Program-made: the position numbers and the translations under genes
Part shown: positions 47,243 to 56,864 of the stretch, in pieces
How the letters are laid out: each line of letters begins with the position of its first letter
Position numbering within the stretch: position 1 is the first letter of the stretch
DNA from: an uncultured Pelagibacteraceae bacterium
Lineage (GTDB): Bacteria > Pseudomonadota > Alphaproteobacteria > Pelagibacterales > Pelagibacteraceae
Length of the DNA: 64,000 nt
Reading direction: 5' to 3'
Assembly (NCBI GenBank): GCA_902611405.1
Contig: CACLZL010000006.1
Location: 1 to 64,000, forward strand
Notes under the pieces: model-generated
Database searches by the model: none
The model's input: the letters and a program-made list of their open reading frames with translations, nothing else
What the model was told of the DNA's origin: nothing

Positions 47243-48628
47243 ATGAACTCGATAATATTCTTAACCATCGTCCTACTAGCGTTATCGAGTTATTTTTTCG
47301 GCCGTAAAAAAGCATTAGCCATAAGATCCACAAATACAAGACTTACAGCGTTACCGAGATTTTATGGTTATTATTTAGCAATATGGTGCGCAGCTCCTGC
47401 ATTTATTATTTTTTCATTATGGTCTGTTTTTGAACCAACCGTAGTAAAATATATAGTTTTACAATATTTTAGTGATCAAGGATTATTAGAAGGAGAACTA
47501 AATCTTATATTTGAAAAAGCTAAGTCACTTTCAAGAGGACAATTTAGTGGAGAGGTCACTACAGCACTACAAGGAGCGGCAAATAAATATGCATCACTTA
47601 GAAGTACAGCTTCAGCCTCTAAAGCAGTTATTGTGTTATGTTTGCTGATTGCTTCGATTGCATATGCTTATAATAGACTATCAAAAAATTCACGAACAAG
47701 AGAACCTGTAGAAATTTTTTTACAATGGTTATTTTTCTTTGCATCATTAGGCGCAATTTTAACTACTGTTGGAATTGTTTTTTCACTTTTATTTCAGACA
47801 ATTGAATTTTTTAAAATTATTCCATTTTTTGATTATTTGTTTGGAATGCATTGGTATCCAGCAAAAGCTTTTGTTAGAGACGCTAGTGAAGCTTTAGATC
47901 CATCAATGTATAGCAATACATTTGGTGCAGTACCAGTTTTTGCTGGTACTTTTTTTATAGCATTTATTGCTATGTGTGTTGCAATTCCTATAGGATTGTT
48001 AAGTGGAATTTATCTTGCTGAGTATGCGTCAAAAAAATTTAGACAATTTGCAAAACCAATTATTGAAATATTAGCAGGTATACCGACGGTAGTTTATGGT
48101 TTCTTTGCAGCTTTAACAGTTGGTCCTTTTTTAAAAGATATTGGTAATGCCGTTGGCTTAGATGTCTCTGCAGAAAGCGCTCTTGCAGCAGGAGCAGTTA
48201 TGGGAGTGATGATTATACCATTTGTATCAAGTCTGAGTGACGATGTAATAAATAGTGTACCTCAAAGTTTAAGAGATGGTAGTTATGCGATGGGTGCAAC
48301 AAAATCTGAAACTATCAAAAGAGTAATTTTTCCTGCAGCATTACCGGGTATAGTTGGCGCTATTCTTTTAGCAGTATCAAGAGCCATTGGTGAAACTATG
48401 ATTGTTGTTATGGCATCAGGTTTAGCTGCAAACTTAACTTTAAACCCTTTAGAATCTACATCAACTATAACCGCACAAATTGTAGTTATACTAATTGGAG
48501 ATCAACAATTTGAAGATCCTAAAACACAAGCAGCTTTTGCATTAGGACTTACATTATTCGTTGTTACATTAATTTTAAACGTAATAGCTTTATCAGTTGT
48601 TAAAAAATATAGAGAAAAATATGATTAA
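47243..48628 (+). CDS. pstC: PstC, phosphate ABC transporter permease
   Basis: A 461-residue permease, longer than E. coli PstC (319). Extra N-terminal sequence includes a helix at residues 1-15, one near 45-60, a soluble stretch to about 120 and a helix pair. The C-terminal transport core (from about 225) has the EAA loop YAMGATKSETIKRVIFPAA and the AIGETMIVVMASG segment typical of PstC. The extended form is usual in alphaproteobacteria. It overlaps pstA by eight bases. Confidence 0.93.
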   Translation: MNSIIFLTIVLLALSSYFFGRKKALAIRSTNTRLTALPRFYGYYLAIWCAAPAFIIFSLWSVFEPTVVKYIVLQYFSDQGLLEGELNLIFEKAKSLSRGQFSGEVTTALQGAANKYASLRSTASASKAVIVLCLLIASIAYAYNRLSKNSRTREPVEIFLQWLFFFASLGAILTTVGIVFSLLFQTIEFFKIIPFFDYLFGMHWYPAKAFVRDASEALDPSMYSNTFGAVPVFAGTFFIAFIAMCVAIPIGLLSGIYLAEYASKKFRQFAKPIIEILAGIPTVVYGFFAALTVGPFLKDIGNAVGLDVSAESALAAGAVMGVMIIPFVSSLSDDVINSVPQSLRDGSYAMGATKSETIKRVIFPAALPGIVGAILLAVSRAIGETMIVVMASGLAANLTLNPLESTSTITAQIVVILIGDQQFEDPKTQAAFALGLTLFVVTLILNVIALSVVKKYREKYD

Positions 48629-49892
48629 TAGAGAAGAATTTCTAAACAAAAGATACAAATCAGAAAAGCGTTTTCAATTTTACGGTAAATCAGCAATAGT
48701 TTTAGCTTTATTGTTTTTAGCTGTATTTTTGTTTAAAATTTTTTCTACTGGCTATACAGCATTTCAAAAAACTTGGATAACAATTCCTATAAATTACGAT
48801 CCTGAATTCATGTATTTAGATGCAGATCAAAAACCCTCAATTCAAGATCTTGAAGATTCTGAGTACTTTGATGTCGGTATTGAAAGTTTTGCTGCATTAG
48901 ATCAAAACGCTAACGAAGATCAAATTACAGATATCAAAAGAATGTTTGCTTTTATATTTGAAGAAGAAATAAAATATCACATTCTTTCAAATCCAGATGA
49001 TTTTGGAAAAATTGTTGAAGTTAAGTTGACAGCATCTGATGATCTGGATCAGGTCTTTAAGGGAAATTATCCAAGGGAATTACCAGAGGAACGAAGACGA
49101 GTTACTGATTATCAGTTAAAAATTTTTGATAAATTAAATGCTGAAGGAAAAGTTGAAAGTAATTTTAATTTTAGCTTTTTTACCAACGCAGACTCAAGAG
49201 AAGCGGAATTGGCTGGTATTGCAAGTTCATTCATGGGTTCATTGTTTAGTATATTAGTTTGTTTAGCTGTATCATTCCCAGTTGCATTACTAGCTGCAAT
49301 TTATTTAGAGGAATTTGCACCAAAAAATCGACTTACAGATTTTATTGAGGTTAATATTAATAATTTAGCAGCAGTACCATCAATAGTATTTGGATTATTG
49401 GGTCTTGGTGTGTTACTTGCGGTGTTTGGTTTACCTAGATCTACTCCTTTGGTTGGTGGAATAACGTTGTCCTTAATGACCTTACCTACGATCATTATAG
49501 CGGCTAGAGCATCTTTGAAAGCTGTACCACCAAGTATAAGAGAAGCCGCCCTTGCAATGGGAGCTAGTCGAATGCAAACAACTCTTCACCATACAGTTCC
49601 ATTATCTTTACCAGGCACATTATCTGGAACAATAATTGGTCTTGCTCAAGCTTTAGGTGAAACTGCACCTTTGATTTTAATTGGAATGGTTGCATTTGTT
49701 AATACTATTCCAGGTTCTCCCATGGATCCAGCTGCCTCTTTACCAGTTCAAATTTATATTTGGGCTGAAAGTGCTGAAAGAGGTTTTGTTGAAAAAGTAT
49801 CAGCTTGTATAATGGTCTTGTTGATATTTTTAGTATTAATGAACTTAGCAGCACAAATGATACGACATAAATTTGAAAAGAAATGGAACTAA
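48621..49892 (+). CDS. pstA: PstA, phosphate ABC transporter permease
   Basis: A 423-residue permease; the ATG at 48621 (MINREEFLNKRY) is chosen over an in-frame TTG at 48597 because it gives a short overlap with pstC. It has a first transmembrane helix (about 20-40), then a long acidic periplasmic segment (about 60-190) absent from E. coli PstA. The transport core contains the EAA loop LAMGASRMQTTLHHTVPLS (about residue 308) and LAQALGETAPLILIG. The acidic insert is a notable family extension in alphaproteobacteria. Confidence 0.93.
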   Translation: MINREEFLNKRYKSEKRFQFYGKSAIVLALLFLAVFLFKIFSTGYTAFQKTWITIPINYDPEFMYLDADQKPSIQDLEDSEYFDVGIESFAALDQNANEDQITDIKRMFAFIFEEEIKYHILSNPDDFGKIVEVKLTASDDLDQVFKGNYPRELPEERRRVTDYQLKIFDKLNAEGKVESNFNFSFFTNADSREAELAGIASSFMGSLFSILVCLAVSFPVALLAAIYLEEFAPKNRLTDFIEVNINNLAAVPSIVFGLLGLGVLLAVFGLPRSTPLVGGITLSLMTLPTIIIAARASLKAVPPSIREAALAMGASRMQTTLHHTVPLSLPGTLSGTIIGLAQALGETAPLILIGMVAFVNTIPGSPMDPAASLPVQIYIWAESAERGFVEKVSACIMVLLIFLVLMNLAAQMIRHKFEKKWN

Positions 49893-49895
49893 AAT

Positions 49896-50651
49896 ATGAA
49901 TAAAATAGAAGCAAAAAATGTAAATGTTTTTTATGGAGAAAAACAAGCTCTCTTTGATATCAATATGGATATTCAAGAAAAACAAGTGACAGCTTTAATT
50001 GGTCCATCTGGTTGCGGTAAATCTACTTTTTTAAGATGCTTAAATAGAATGAACGATGTTATTGAAATCTGCAAAGTTGAAGGAGAAATCAAAATAAACG
50101 ATTACAATATTAATCAAAAAGGTACTGATGTTGTTAGATTGAGAGAAAAAATTGGAATGGTTTTTCAAAAACCTAATCCATTTCCTAAAACTTTATATGA
50201 AAATATTTCTTATGGACCTGAAATCCATGGTATGGCTCAGTCAAAGGATGAGCTTGATCAAATCGTAGAAGATAGTTTAAAAAAGGCAGCTCTTTGGAAC
50301 GAAGTTAAAGATCGACTTAATGAACCTGGAACAGGTTTATCAGGTGGTCAGCAACAAAGACTATGTATAGCTAGAGCTATTTCAGTAAAACCTGAGGTAA
50401 TTTTAATGGATGAACCATGTTCAGCATTAGACCCTATTGCAACAGCACAAATAGAGGAATTAATTGATGAACTGAAAAAAGAACATACCATTGTTATTGT
50501 AACTCACTCAATGTCACAAGCGGCACGTGTATCACAACAAACAGGGTTTTTTCACTTGGGTAAATTGATTGAGGTTGGTTCTACTGATAAGATATTTAAG
50601 AATCCTGACCAACAACAAACTCAGGATTATATAACAGGGAGGTTTGGATAA
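49896..50651 (+). CDS. pstB: PstB, phosphate ABC transporter ATP-binding protein
   Basis: A 251-residue ATPase: Walker [10 protein letters not shown] (residue 36), [12 protein letters not shown] typical of PstB, Q-loop [16 protein letters not shown], signature [14 protein letters not shown], Walker [14 protein letters not shown] and switch His in [13 protein letters not shown]. It starts three bases after pstA and overlaps phoU by one base. It energises PstSCA and forms the signalling complex with PhoU/PhoR. Confidence 0.96.
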   Translation: MNKIEAKNVNVFYGEKQALFDINMDIQEKQVTALIGPSGCGKSTFLRCLNRMNDVIEICKVEGEIKINDYNINQKGTDVVRLREKIGMVFQKPNPFPKTLYENISYGPEIHGMAQSKDELDQIVEDSLKKAALWNEVKDRLNEPGTGLSGGQQQRLCIARAISVKPEVILMDEPCSALDPIATAQIEELIDELKKEHTIVIVTHSMSQAARVSQQTGFFHLGKLIEVGSTDKIFKNPDQQQTQDYITGRFG

Positions 50652-51358
50652 TGACTGAAGCACCGCACACAGTTAAGTCTTACGAAGAAGAGCTTAAAAA
50701 TTTAAACAGCAATATAATTAAAATGGGTGGATTTTGTGAAGAGGCTCTAGGTAAAGCTATTCAAGCTATTACTACAAGAAATAGTGATAATGCCGAGAGT
50801 GTTATTCAAGAGGATGAAAAAATTGATAAAATTGAAACAATGATAGAGCAACAAGTAGTAAATCTAATCGCCTTAAGACAACCAATGGCGATAGACCTTC
50901 GTGAAACAGTTACGGCCTTAAAAATTTCTTCTGACCTTGAGAGGATAGGAGACCTAGCAAAAAATATTTCTAAGAGAACTCTTTTATTAAATGAAAATTT
51001 GCCAAAAAATCTAGTTGATGCGCTTATTAGAGTATCAACAAATGTTCAAAAACAACTAAAAGCAGTTCTAGATGCATATTTAGAAAGATCATCTGCTGTA
51101 GCAATAAAAGTTTGGGAAAGTGATGAGCAAATTGATGATCTAACTAACTTATGTATGAATGAAGTAATTAGTTATTTAAAAGATAACGAAAAAAATTTAG
51201 AAGACGGCACCCATTTACTTTTTGTAACTAAAAATATTGAAAGAATTGGTGATCATACTACCAATGTTGCAGAACAAGTTTATTTTTTAGTTACTGGTGA
51301 ATATTTAGAAGGCGATCGTCCAAAAGGAACAGAGCCAATAGTAACAGGAGAAAAGTAA
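50651..51358 (+). CDS. phoU: PhoU, phosphate signalling protein
   Basis: A 235-residue helical protein with two PhoU repeats, each ending in the metal-binding motif: SSDLERIGDLAKNISKR (about residue 98) and TKNIERIGDHTTNVAEQVYF (about residue 197). PhoU links Pst activity to PhoR and dampens the response when phosphate is sufficient. Located between pstB (one-base overlap) and phoB (three bases), as in many bacteria. Confidence 0.95.
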   Translation: MTEAPHTVKSYEEELKNLNSNIIKMGGFCEEALGKAIQAITTRNSDNAESVIQEDEKIDKIETMIEQQVVNLIALRQPMAIDLRETVTALKISSDLERIGDLAKNISKRTLLLNENLPKNLVDALIRVSTNVQKQLKAVLDAYLERSSAVAIKVWESDEQIDDLTNLCMNEVISYLKDNEKNLEDGTHLLFVTKNIERIGDHTTNVAEQVYFLVTGEYLEGDRPKGTEPIVTGEK

Positions 51359-51361
51359 TAA

Positions 51362-52045
51362 ATGTCAGCTCATGTTTTTATAGCTGAAGATGAAACCTCT
51401 ATAGTTACTCTTTTAAAATATAACTTAGAGAAAGAAGGTCATAAAGTTAGCTTCTGTGAAAATGGAGAGGAAGCGCTCAAACAAATTAAAGACAAGCAAC
51501 CTGATCTAATTTTAATGGACTGGATGCTTCCAGACTTATCAGGTGTTGATATCTGTAAAAATTTAAAAAAAGATAAAAAGTTTAATGACATCCCAATAAT
51601 AATGCTTACAGCAAAAGGTGAAGAGGAAGATAAATTAAAAGCATTCGATACAGGTGCGGATGATTATGTAACCAAACCATTTAGTCAAAAAGAATTGAAC
51701 GCAAGAATAAAATCACTTCTTAGAAGATCAAAACCACAGTCTTCAGTTGATGTTGTTGAGTTTACAGATTTAAAAATAGATAGAATTACTAAACGTGTAT
51801 ACAGAAATAATACTGAAATTTCATTAGGACCTACAGAATTTAAACTACTTGATTTTTTTATTAAAAATCCAAAAAGAGTTTATTCGCGTGAGCAGCTCCT
51901 GAATAATGTTTGGGGAGAAAATATTTATGTAGAGTCAAGAACTGTTGATGTTCATATAAGAAGACTTAGACAAGCAATAAATATTGAAAATACTAAGCCA
52001 TTAATTAGAACAGTTAGATCAGCTGGTTATTCTTTAGAATCTTGA
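51362..52045 (+). CDS. phoB: PhoB, phosphate-regulon response regulator
   Basis: A 227-residue OmpR-family regulator. The receiver domain (1-120) has acidic residues AEDET, the phosphoacceptor in LMDWMLPDLSG (about residue 54), the Thr in MLTAKGEE and the Lys in DYVTKPFS. The winged-helix domain (130-227) has SLGPTEFKLLDFFI, REQLLNNVWG and VDVHIRRLRQAI. It would bind the repeats upstream of pstS, olsB, phnX and phnZ. Its end overlaps the convergent sixA-like gene by 19 bases. Confidence 0.95.
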   Translation: MSAHVFIAEDETSIVTLLKYNLEKEGHKVSFCENGEEALKQIKDKQPDLILMDWMLPDLSGVDICKNLKKDKKFNDIPIIMLTAKGEEEDKLKAFDTGADDYVTKPFSQKELNARIKSLLRRSKPQSSVDVVEFTDLKIDRITKRVYRNNTEISLGPTEFKLLDFFIKNPKRVYSREQLLNNVWGENIYVESRTVDVHIRRLRQAINIENTKPLIRTVRSAGYSLES

Positions 52046-52551
52046 AGGTCTTTGGGTCTGATAAACTCTTTAATCAATCCTTTTTTATCTATGTGATTCC
52101 AACTATTAAAATTAAAATTAATTTTTGCAAATGCAGCAGTAGGAAATTTATAATTCAATAATTTAAAATGATTACTGTTTTGATTTTTACTTACAAGCCT
52201 GACAAGATTTCTTACAGTAGGCTCGTGGTTTATTAACAGAACTGATTTAAATTTTTTAGGTATTTTTTTTATAATATTGATAATTTTATCTTCACTTGTT
52301 AGATACAGTTTTTTTGTTGAAATAATTTTTTTAGGTTTATCAATTTTTTTTAACAAGATTTTTAATGTTTTCACTGTTCTTTTTGATGATGAAACCAGTA
52401 TGTAGTCAAAATAATATTTTTTTTTAACAAAAAATTCACAAATCATTTTAGCATTTTTCTTTCCACGCTTATTTAAAGGTCGCTTGTAGTCTTCTAAATT
52501 TATATCTTCCCAACTAGATTTTGCATGTCGCATGACGTATAATTCGAGCAT
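52027..52551 (-). CDS. SixA-like histidine phosphatase
   Basis: A 174-residue member of the phosphoglycerate-mutase-like superfamily with the catalytic RHA motif in LELYVMRHAKSSWED, the KRPLNKRG segment, VSSSKRTVKT and the second His in LLINHEPTVRN. SixA enzymes remove phosphate from phosphohistidine domains. The frame stays open a further 41 codons upstream, but that extension would lie inside ppk, so the ATG at 52551 is used. It is divergent from ppk with only 13 bases between start codons. Confidence 0.85.
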   Translation of the reverse strand: MLELYVMRHAKSSWEDINLEDYKRPLNKRGKKNAKMICEFFVKKKYYFDYILVSSSKRTVKTLKILLKKIDKPKKIISTKKLYLTSEDKIINIIKKIPKKFKSVLLINHEPTVRNLVRLVSKNQNSNHFKLLNYKFPTAAFAKINFNFNSWNHIDKKGLIKEFIRPKDLQDSKE

Positions 52552-52564
52552 AAGGCGTAAATAT

Positions 52565-54724
52565 ATGACTGCATTAAAAAAACAAGACAAAGAAGAGCTA
52601 AAATCTAAATATATTAACAGAGAACTATCTTGGCTTAAATTTAATGAAAGAGTACTTTTAGAGGCCCAAAACATAGAAAACCCTCTTTATGAAAGAGTAA
52701 AATTTTTATCAATAGCTGGTTCAAATTTAGACGAATTTTTCATGGTTCGTGTTGCAGGACTATATAGCCAAATAAAACAAGAAGTAGAATCTCTAAGCTC
52801 TGATGGTTTAACTCCAGATGAGCAAATGAATGAAGTTGTGATAGAAACTAAAACTTTACTTAATAAGCAAAACAAAATTTATAAAAATCTAATATCTCAA
52901 TTACAAAAAGTAAATATACGTTTGACAAGACCTGAAAATCTTAAAAAAGCAGATCAAAAGAAACTGTTACAAATTTTTAATGAAGAGATATACCCATTAC
53001 TAACACCATCCGCAATAGATCCTGCTCATCCATTTCCTTTTATTGTAAATCAAGGGAGAGCCCTTGTCATGAAATTAAAAAAGAAGAATAAAAAAAGAGT
53101 TTTAAATTCTATAATCGTTATCCCTAAAGCTTTACCTAGATTTATTGAAATTGACACTGGTAAAAATTTTAAAAAATTTGTCATTATTGATGATGTCATA
53201 AATTTTTTTGCATCAGAAATATTCCCTGATCATGATTTGGAAATGAAAATGTTATTTAGAGTTATTAGGGATAGTGATGTTGAAATTCAAGAAGAAGCTG
53301 AAGATTTGGTAAGATCTTTTGAATTAGCACTTAAAAGAAGAAGAACAGGTGATATTGTTCGGTTAGAAATATTAAGAAACAGTAATAAAGAATTAGTTAA
53401 CTTTATTACAAACAAACTACTTGTTAATTCTGATTACATATATGAAGTAGAAGGACTTGTAGGAATTCAAGATATTGATCAAATTTGCAAAATTAAAAAT
53501 CCAAAATTAAGATTTAAACATTTTAATCCAAGAGAAGTTGAAAGATTAAAAGAATTTAATAATAATTTTTTTGATACTATTAAAAAAAAAGATTTAATTG
53601 TTCACCATCCATTTGAGACTTTTGATGCCGTAATCGAGTTTTTGAATCAGGCTGCTCATGATAATAAAGTAATCGCTATAAAACAGACTTTGTATAGAAC
53701 CACCTTAGATTCTCCAATTGTTAAAACTTTAATATCAGCAGCTGAAAATGGAAAAACTGTAACCGCTTTAATAGAAATTAAAGCAAGATTTGATGAGGAA
53801 GCAAACATACAGCTTTCAAGAAGTTTAGAAAAAGCAGGTGTCCAAATTGTCTATGGATTTGCAAAATATAAAACACATGCAAAATCATCTTTAATCTTAA
53901 GAAGGGAACATGGTAAAATTCAAACTTATATTCATTTAGGAACAGGGAATTATCACCCTGTTAATGCAAAAATTTATACCGATTTGTCATTGTTTAGTAC
54001 AGATAAAAAATTAGCTTCTGATGTTGAAAAATTTTTTAATTATGTAACTGGATATGCGAAACCTCGAAATCTTAATAAAATATCTATATCCCCTGTTAAT
54101 CTTAGAGATACCTTAAACAATTGTATTGAGCACGAGATTTCTAACGCTAAAAAAGGTAAAGATGCTGAAATATGGGCCAAAATGAATTCTTTAGTTGATC
54201 CAAATATAATTGATAAATTCTATGAAGCCTCAAACGCCGGTGTAAAAATATTTTTATTTGTTAGAGGAGTTTGTTGTTTGAGGCCTGGAATTAAAAACAG
54301 ATCAGAAAATATAATTGTCAAAAGTATTATTGGAAGATTTTTGGAGCACTCAAGAATTTATTGCTTTGCAAATGGAAATTCTATGCCAAGCAGAGAAGCT
54401 AAAGTTTATATTTCATCAGCTGACCTAATGCCAAGAAATTTAAACCGAAGAGTTGAACTTCTAGTTCCAATTGAAAATCAAACTGTTCATGAACAAGTTC
54501 TTGATCAAATTATGCTAGCTAATTATTTAGATCAGAGTCAAAGCTGGATGCTTGATATGAATGGAAATTATAAAAAAATTAAATATAGTGGAAACGATTC
54601 TTTTTCAGCTCATGATTATTTTATGAATAATCCTAGTTTATCTGGAAGAGGAAAGGCTAAATTAAATTTAAAACCAAAAAAATTAAATTTGAGATTAATT
54701 AAAAGTGGAAATAAAAGTATTTAA
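52565..54724 (+). CDS. ppk: Polyphosphate kinase PPK1
   Basis: A 719-residue enzyme making polyphosphate from ATP. N-terminal domain YINRELSWLKFNERVLLEA, then GSNLDEFFMVRVAGL, DPAHPFPFIVNQGRAL, the catalytic block FAKYKTHAKSSLILRRE with the phosphorylated-His region (about residue 440), HLGTGNYHPVNAKIYTD, and the C-terminal SADLMPRNLNRRVELL. The start at 52565 matches the family; an ATG 11 codons upstream would overlap sixA. Its 3' end overlaps ppx by 20 bases. With ppx it sets the polyphosphate store linked to the Pho system. Confidence 0.95.
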   Translation: MTALKKQDKEELKSKYINRELSWLKFNERVLLEAQNIENPLYERVKFLSIAGSNLDEFFMVRVAGLYSQIKQEVESLSSDGLTPDEQMNEVVIETKTLLNKQNKIYKNLISQLQKVNIRLTRPENLKKADQKKLLQIFNEEIYPLLTPSAIDPAHPFPFIVNQGRALVMKLKKKNKKRVLNSIIVIPKALPRFIEIDTGKNFKKFVIIDDVINFFASEIFPDHDLEMKMLFRVIRDSDVEIQEEAEDLVRSFELALKRRRTGDIVRLEILRNSNKELVNFITNKLLVNSDYIYEVEGLVGIQDIDQICKIKNPKLRFKHFNPREVERLKEFNNNFFDTIKKKDLIVHHPFETFDAVIEFLNQAAHDNKVIAIKQTLYRTTLDSPIVKTLISAAENGKTVTALIEIKARFDEEANIQLSRSLEKAGVQIVYGFAKYKTHAKSSLILRREHGKIQTYIHLGTGNYHPVNAKIYTDLSLFSTDKKLASDVEKFFNYVTGYAKPRNLNKISISPVNLRDTLNNCIEHEISNAKKGKDAEIWAKMNSLVDPNIIDKFYEASNAGVKIFLFVRGVCCLRPGIKNRSENIIVKSIIGRFLEHSRIYCFANGNSMPSREAKVYISSADLMPRNLNRRVELLVPIENQTVHEQVLDQIMLANYLDQSQSWMLDMNGNYKKIKYSGNDSFSAHDYFMNNPSLSGRGKAKLNLKPKKLNLRLIKSGNKSI

Positions 54725-56213
54725 AAACAAGCAGAATTTAAAATTAAAACAAGCTAAACTGGCTGTAATTGATATTGGTTCTAATTCAATAAGAATGCTA
54801 ATTTATGATGATTTTAGTTCATCAAGAGTGCCTTTTTTTAATGAAAAAGCGGTCTGTGAATTAGGAAAAAATTTAGATAAATCACGTAAGCTCCACAAAT
54901 CTGGTGTTGAATATGCTTATCGTATTTTAAAAAGATTTTCTGAAATATTAAACGTTTCAAAAATTTCCAATGTAAAAATTATTGCTACAGCTGTATTAAG
55001 GGAAGCTACTGATGCTCAACCTTTTGTTGAAAATATAGAAAGATTATTTAAAAAAAAAATTGAAATTTTAAGTGGTGAAGAAGAAGCCTTATGTTCAGCT
55101 GAAGGAGTTAAAATTGGATTTGACAATGTAGATGGATTAGTAGCAGATTTAGGTGGTGGTAGTTTAGAATTAGCTAGAGTAGAAAATGGAGATATTACAA
55201 ATAAAACCTCTTTACCTCTAGGTGTTTTAAGATTGCTTAATAACCCTATTGTAAAGAAAAGAAATCTTTCTAAGTATATTAAAAAATTATTAAGAGATGA
55301 AAAATGGTTGTCAAAAAAGAAATTTGAAAACTTGTATTTAGTTGGTGGAACTTGGAGAGCACTTTTTAAATTACATTTATTTCAAAATGAACATCCGGTT
55401 CATATTATTCATCAGTATTCTGTTAATTACGAAACGATATCAAAATTTGTAGAAAAAATTTCTTCTTTTAATAAAGCAAAACTTAAAACAGTTGAATATA
55501 TATCTAAATCAAGAACACCATATTTGCCTTACAGTTCAATAATTTTAGGTGAAATCATGAATGTAACAAATCCCAAAAATGTAATATGTTCTATCAGCGG
55601 TATTAGAGAGGGGTCGTTAGCAAAAGATCACTTTAAAAATGTTGATGATACTCAGGTTTTTGAAAAATCATTAGAGTTTATTTCTAAGAAACGAGGAGAT
55701 TTAGGATTAACTTTTAAAAAGTATTATGATTTTATAAAACCAGTTTTTGATGGAAATGAACATTTCAATGAAAAATTACTTAATCTAGCCTGTGTGTTAA
55801 GCCATATGGATTGGGGTTTAGGTGCTTTTCAAAAAGCAGAATTAGTTTTCCAAGAAACATTAAACACACCTTTATTAAGACTGTCCCACAAAGAAAGAAT
55901 ACAAATAGCTTTATCTTGCTATTGGAGGTATTGCAGTATTAAATATAATCCTAAAATTGAATATTTAAGTTTTTTAAATAACAACGAAATCTTCTCAAGT
56001 AAACAGGTAGGTTCTGCATTAAGATTTGCCCATTCTTTAACTTCTATCTCTACAATATTCCTTGAAGAATTTAAACTATACCGAAGAGGAAATTCTGTTT
56101 TTTTAAAAATTCCATCCCAACATCAAGAAATTATCTCCAAGCAAGTTACTAAAAAATTCAAGGCACTAGCGAGAGAATTATTTTTAGAGCCTCGAGTTAT
56201 TTATTCAAATTAA
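54705..56213 (+). CDS. ppx: Exopolyphosphatase Ppx/GppA family
   Basis: A 502-residue member of the ASKHA fold: phosphate-binding loop AVIDIGSNSIRMLIYDDF (core DIGSNSIRMLI, residue 22), second glycine-rich loop VADLGGGSLELARVENG (about residue 147), and a C-terminal HD-like helical domain. It degrades polyphosphate or guanosine pentaphosphate. The first 15 or so residues lie within the 3' end of ppk. Pairing with ppk favours exopolyphosphatase. Confidence 0.92.
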   Translation: MEIKVFKNKQNLKLKQAKLAVIDIGSNSIRMLIYDDFSSSRVPFFNEKAVCELGKNLDKSRKLHKSGVEYAYRILKRFSEILNVSKISNVKIIATAVLREATDAQPFVENIERLFKKKIEILSGEEEALCSAEGVKIGFDNVDGLVADLGGGSLELARVENGDITNKTSLPLGVLRLLNNPIVKKRNLSKYIKKLLRDEKWLSKKKFENLYLVGGTWRALFKLHLFQNEHPVHIIHQYSVNYETISKFVEKISSFNKAKLKTVEYISKSRTPYLPYSSIILGEIMNVTNPKNVICSISGIREGSLAKDHFKNVDDTQVFEKSLEFISKKRGDLGLTFKKYYDFIKPVFDGNEHFNEKLLNLACVLSHMDWGLGAFQKAELVFQETLNTPLLRLSHKERIQIALSCYWRYCSIKYNPKIEYLSFLNNNEIFSSKQVGSALRFAHSLTSISTIFLEEFKLYRRGNSVFLKIPSQHQEIISKQVTKKFKALARELFLEPRVIYSN

Positions 56214-56308
56214 TTTAATATTTATTTAATTTAGATTTAATATTTTCATTACTAAAAGACAATATTTAGCTATTAATTTAATTTATAGTTTTTTATTTCT
56301 CTCTTTTT

Positions 56309-56333
56309 GAGGTGCTTACTTTGTAGGCACCTC
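56309..56333. other. Hairpin downstream of ppx, at the end of the Nudix gene
   Basis: Perfect seven-base arms GAGGTGC and GCACCTC with an 11-base loop. It covers the stop codon of the Nudix gene and lies about 95 bases after ppx. Neither strand has a T-tract after the stem, so termination is doubtful; it may stabilise transcript 3' ends. Confidence 0.45.
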
Positions 56334-56816
56334 AATAACTTTTAAAAATGATGCGATATGAGATGCATTACAAAACTTTTTTTGAAAAATTAATTTATTT
56401 ATTTTGTCTTTAGAAACTAAATAAGTCTTTATGCCTTTCTCTGATTTTTTTAATTTAGTTATTTTTTTTGTATAATAGCAGTGAATTTTGGTTGTTAATC
56501 TTCCTGGTTCGCAGTTTATAGTGAATATTTTTCTTGGTTTATCTAATATTTTGTAACCAGTTTCTTCATAAAATTCTCGGCATGCAGCATCGATAGATTT
56601 TTCACTTTTATCAATTATACCAGATGGAAATTCATATGTAATTTTTTTTACTGGAATTCTTTTTTGACTAACTACAATAAAAACGTTCTTCTTAATTTCC
56701 GCAACCATCAAAGATAAATCAGATGTTTTTAAGAAATGATAATACTCTTTTTTTTTGAAGGGCTTATTAATTAAAGTTATATTATTTGTAAGCTTAATAT
56801 TTTTTAAAAAATTCAT
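56316..56816 (-). CDS. Nudix hydrolase (ADP-ribose pyrophosphatase-like)
   Basis: A 166-residue enzyme with a complete Nudix box: G-I-I-D-K-S-E, seven residues, then REFYEETGYKI (about residues 68-90). The FPSGIIDK lead-in and the later ITINCEPGRLTTKIHCYY-type segment (here FTINCEPGRLTTK) resemble ADP-sugar pyrophosphatases. It hydrolyses a nucleoside diphosphate linked to another moiety; the substrate is not readable. It lies alone between ppx and the TPR gene. Confidence 0.88.
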   Translation of the reverse strand: MNFLKNIKLTNNITLINKPFKKKEYYHFLKTSDLSLMVAEIKKNVFIVVSQKRIPVKKITYEFPSGIIDKSEKSIDAACREFYEETGYKILDKPRKIFTINCEPGRLTTKIHCYYTKKITKLKKSEKGIKTYLVSKDKINKLIFQKKFCNASHIASFLKVIEVPTK

Positions 56817-56864
56817 AGCTTATTATATTTTAATAATATTAAAGATATTTTACAGATAAAATTA

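Noticed and set aside
48597-48620. TTG at 48597 as the pstA start
   Set aside because: It would overlap pstC by 32 bases; the ATG at 48621 gives a shorter overlap and is a stronger start codon.
52552-52674. Upstream extension of the sixA-like frame to 52674
   Set aside because: The added 41 residues lie antisense to the ppk N-terminus, and the family N-terminus LELYVMRHAK fits the ATG at 52551.
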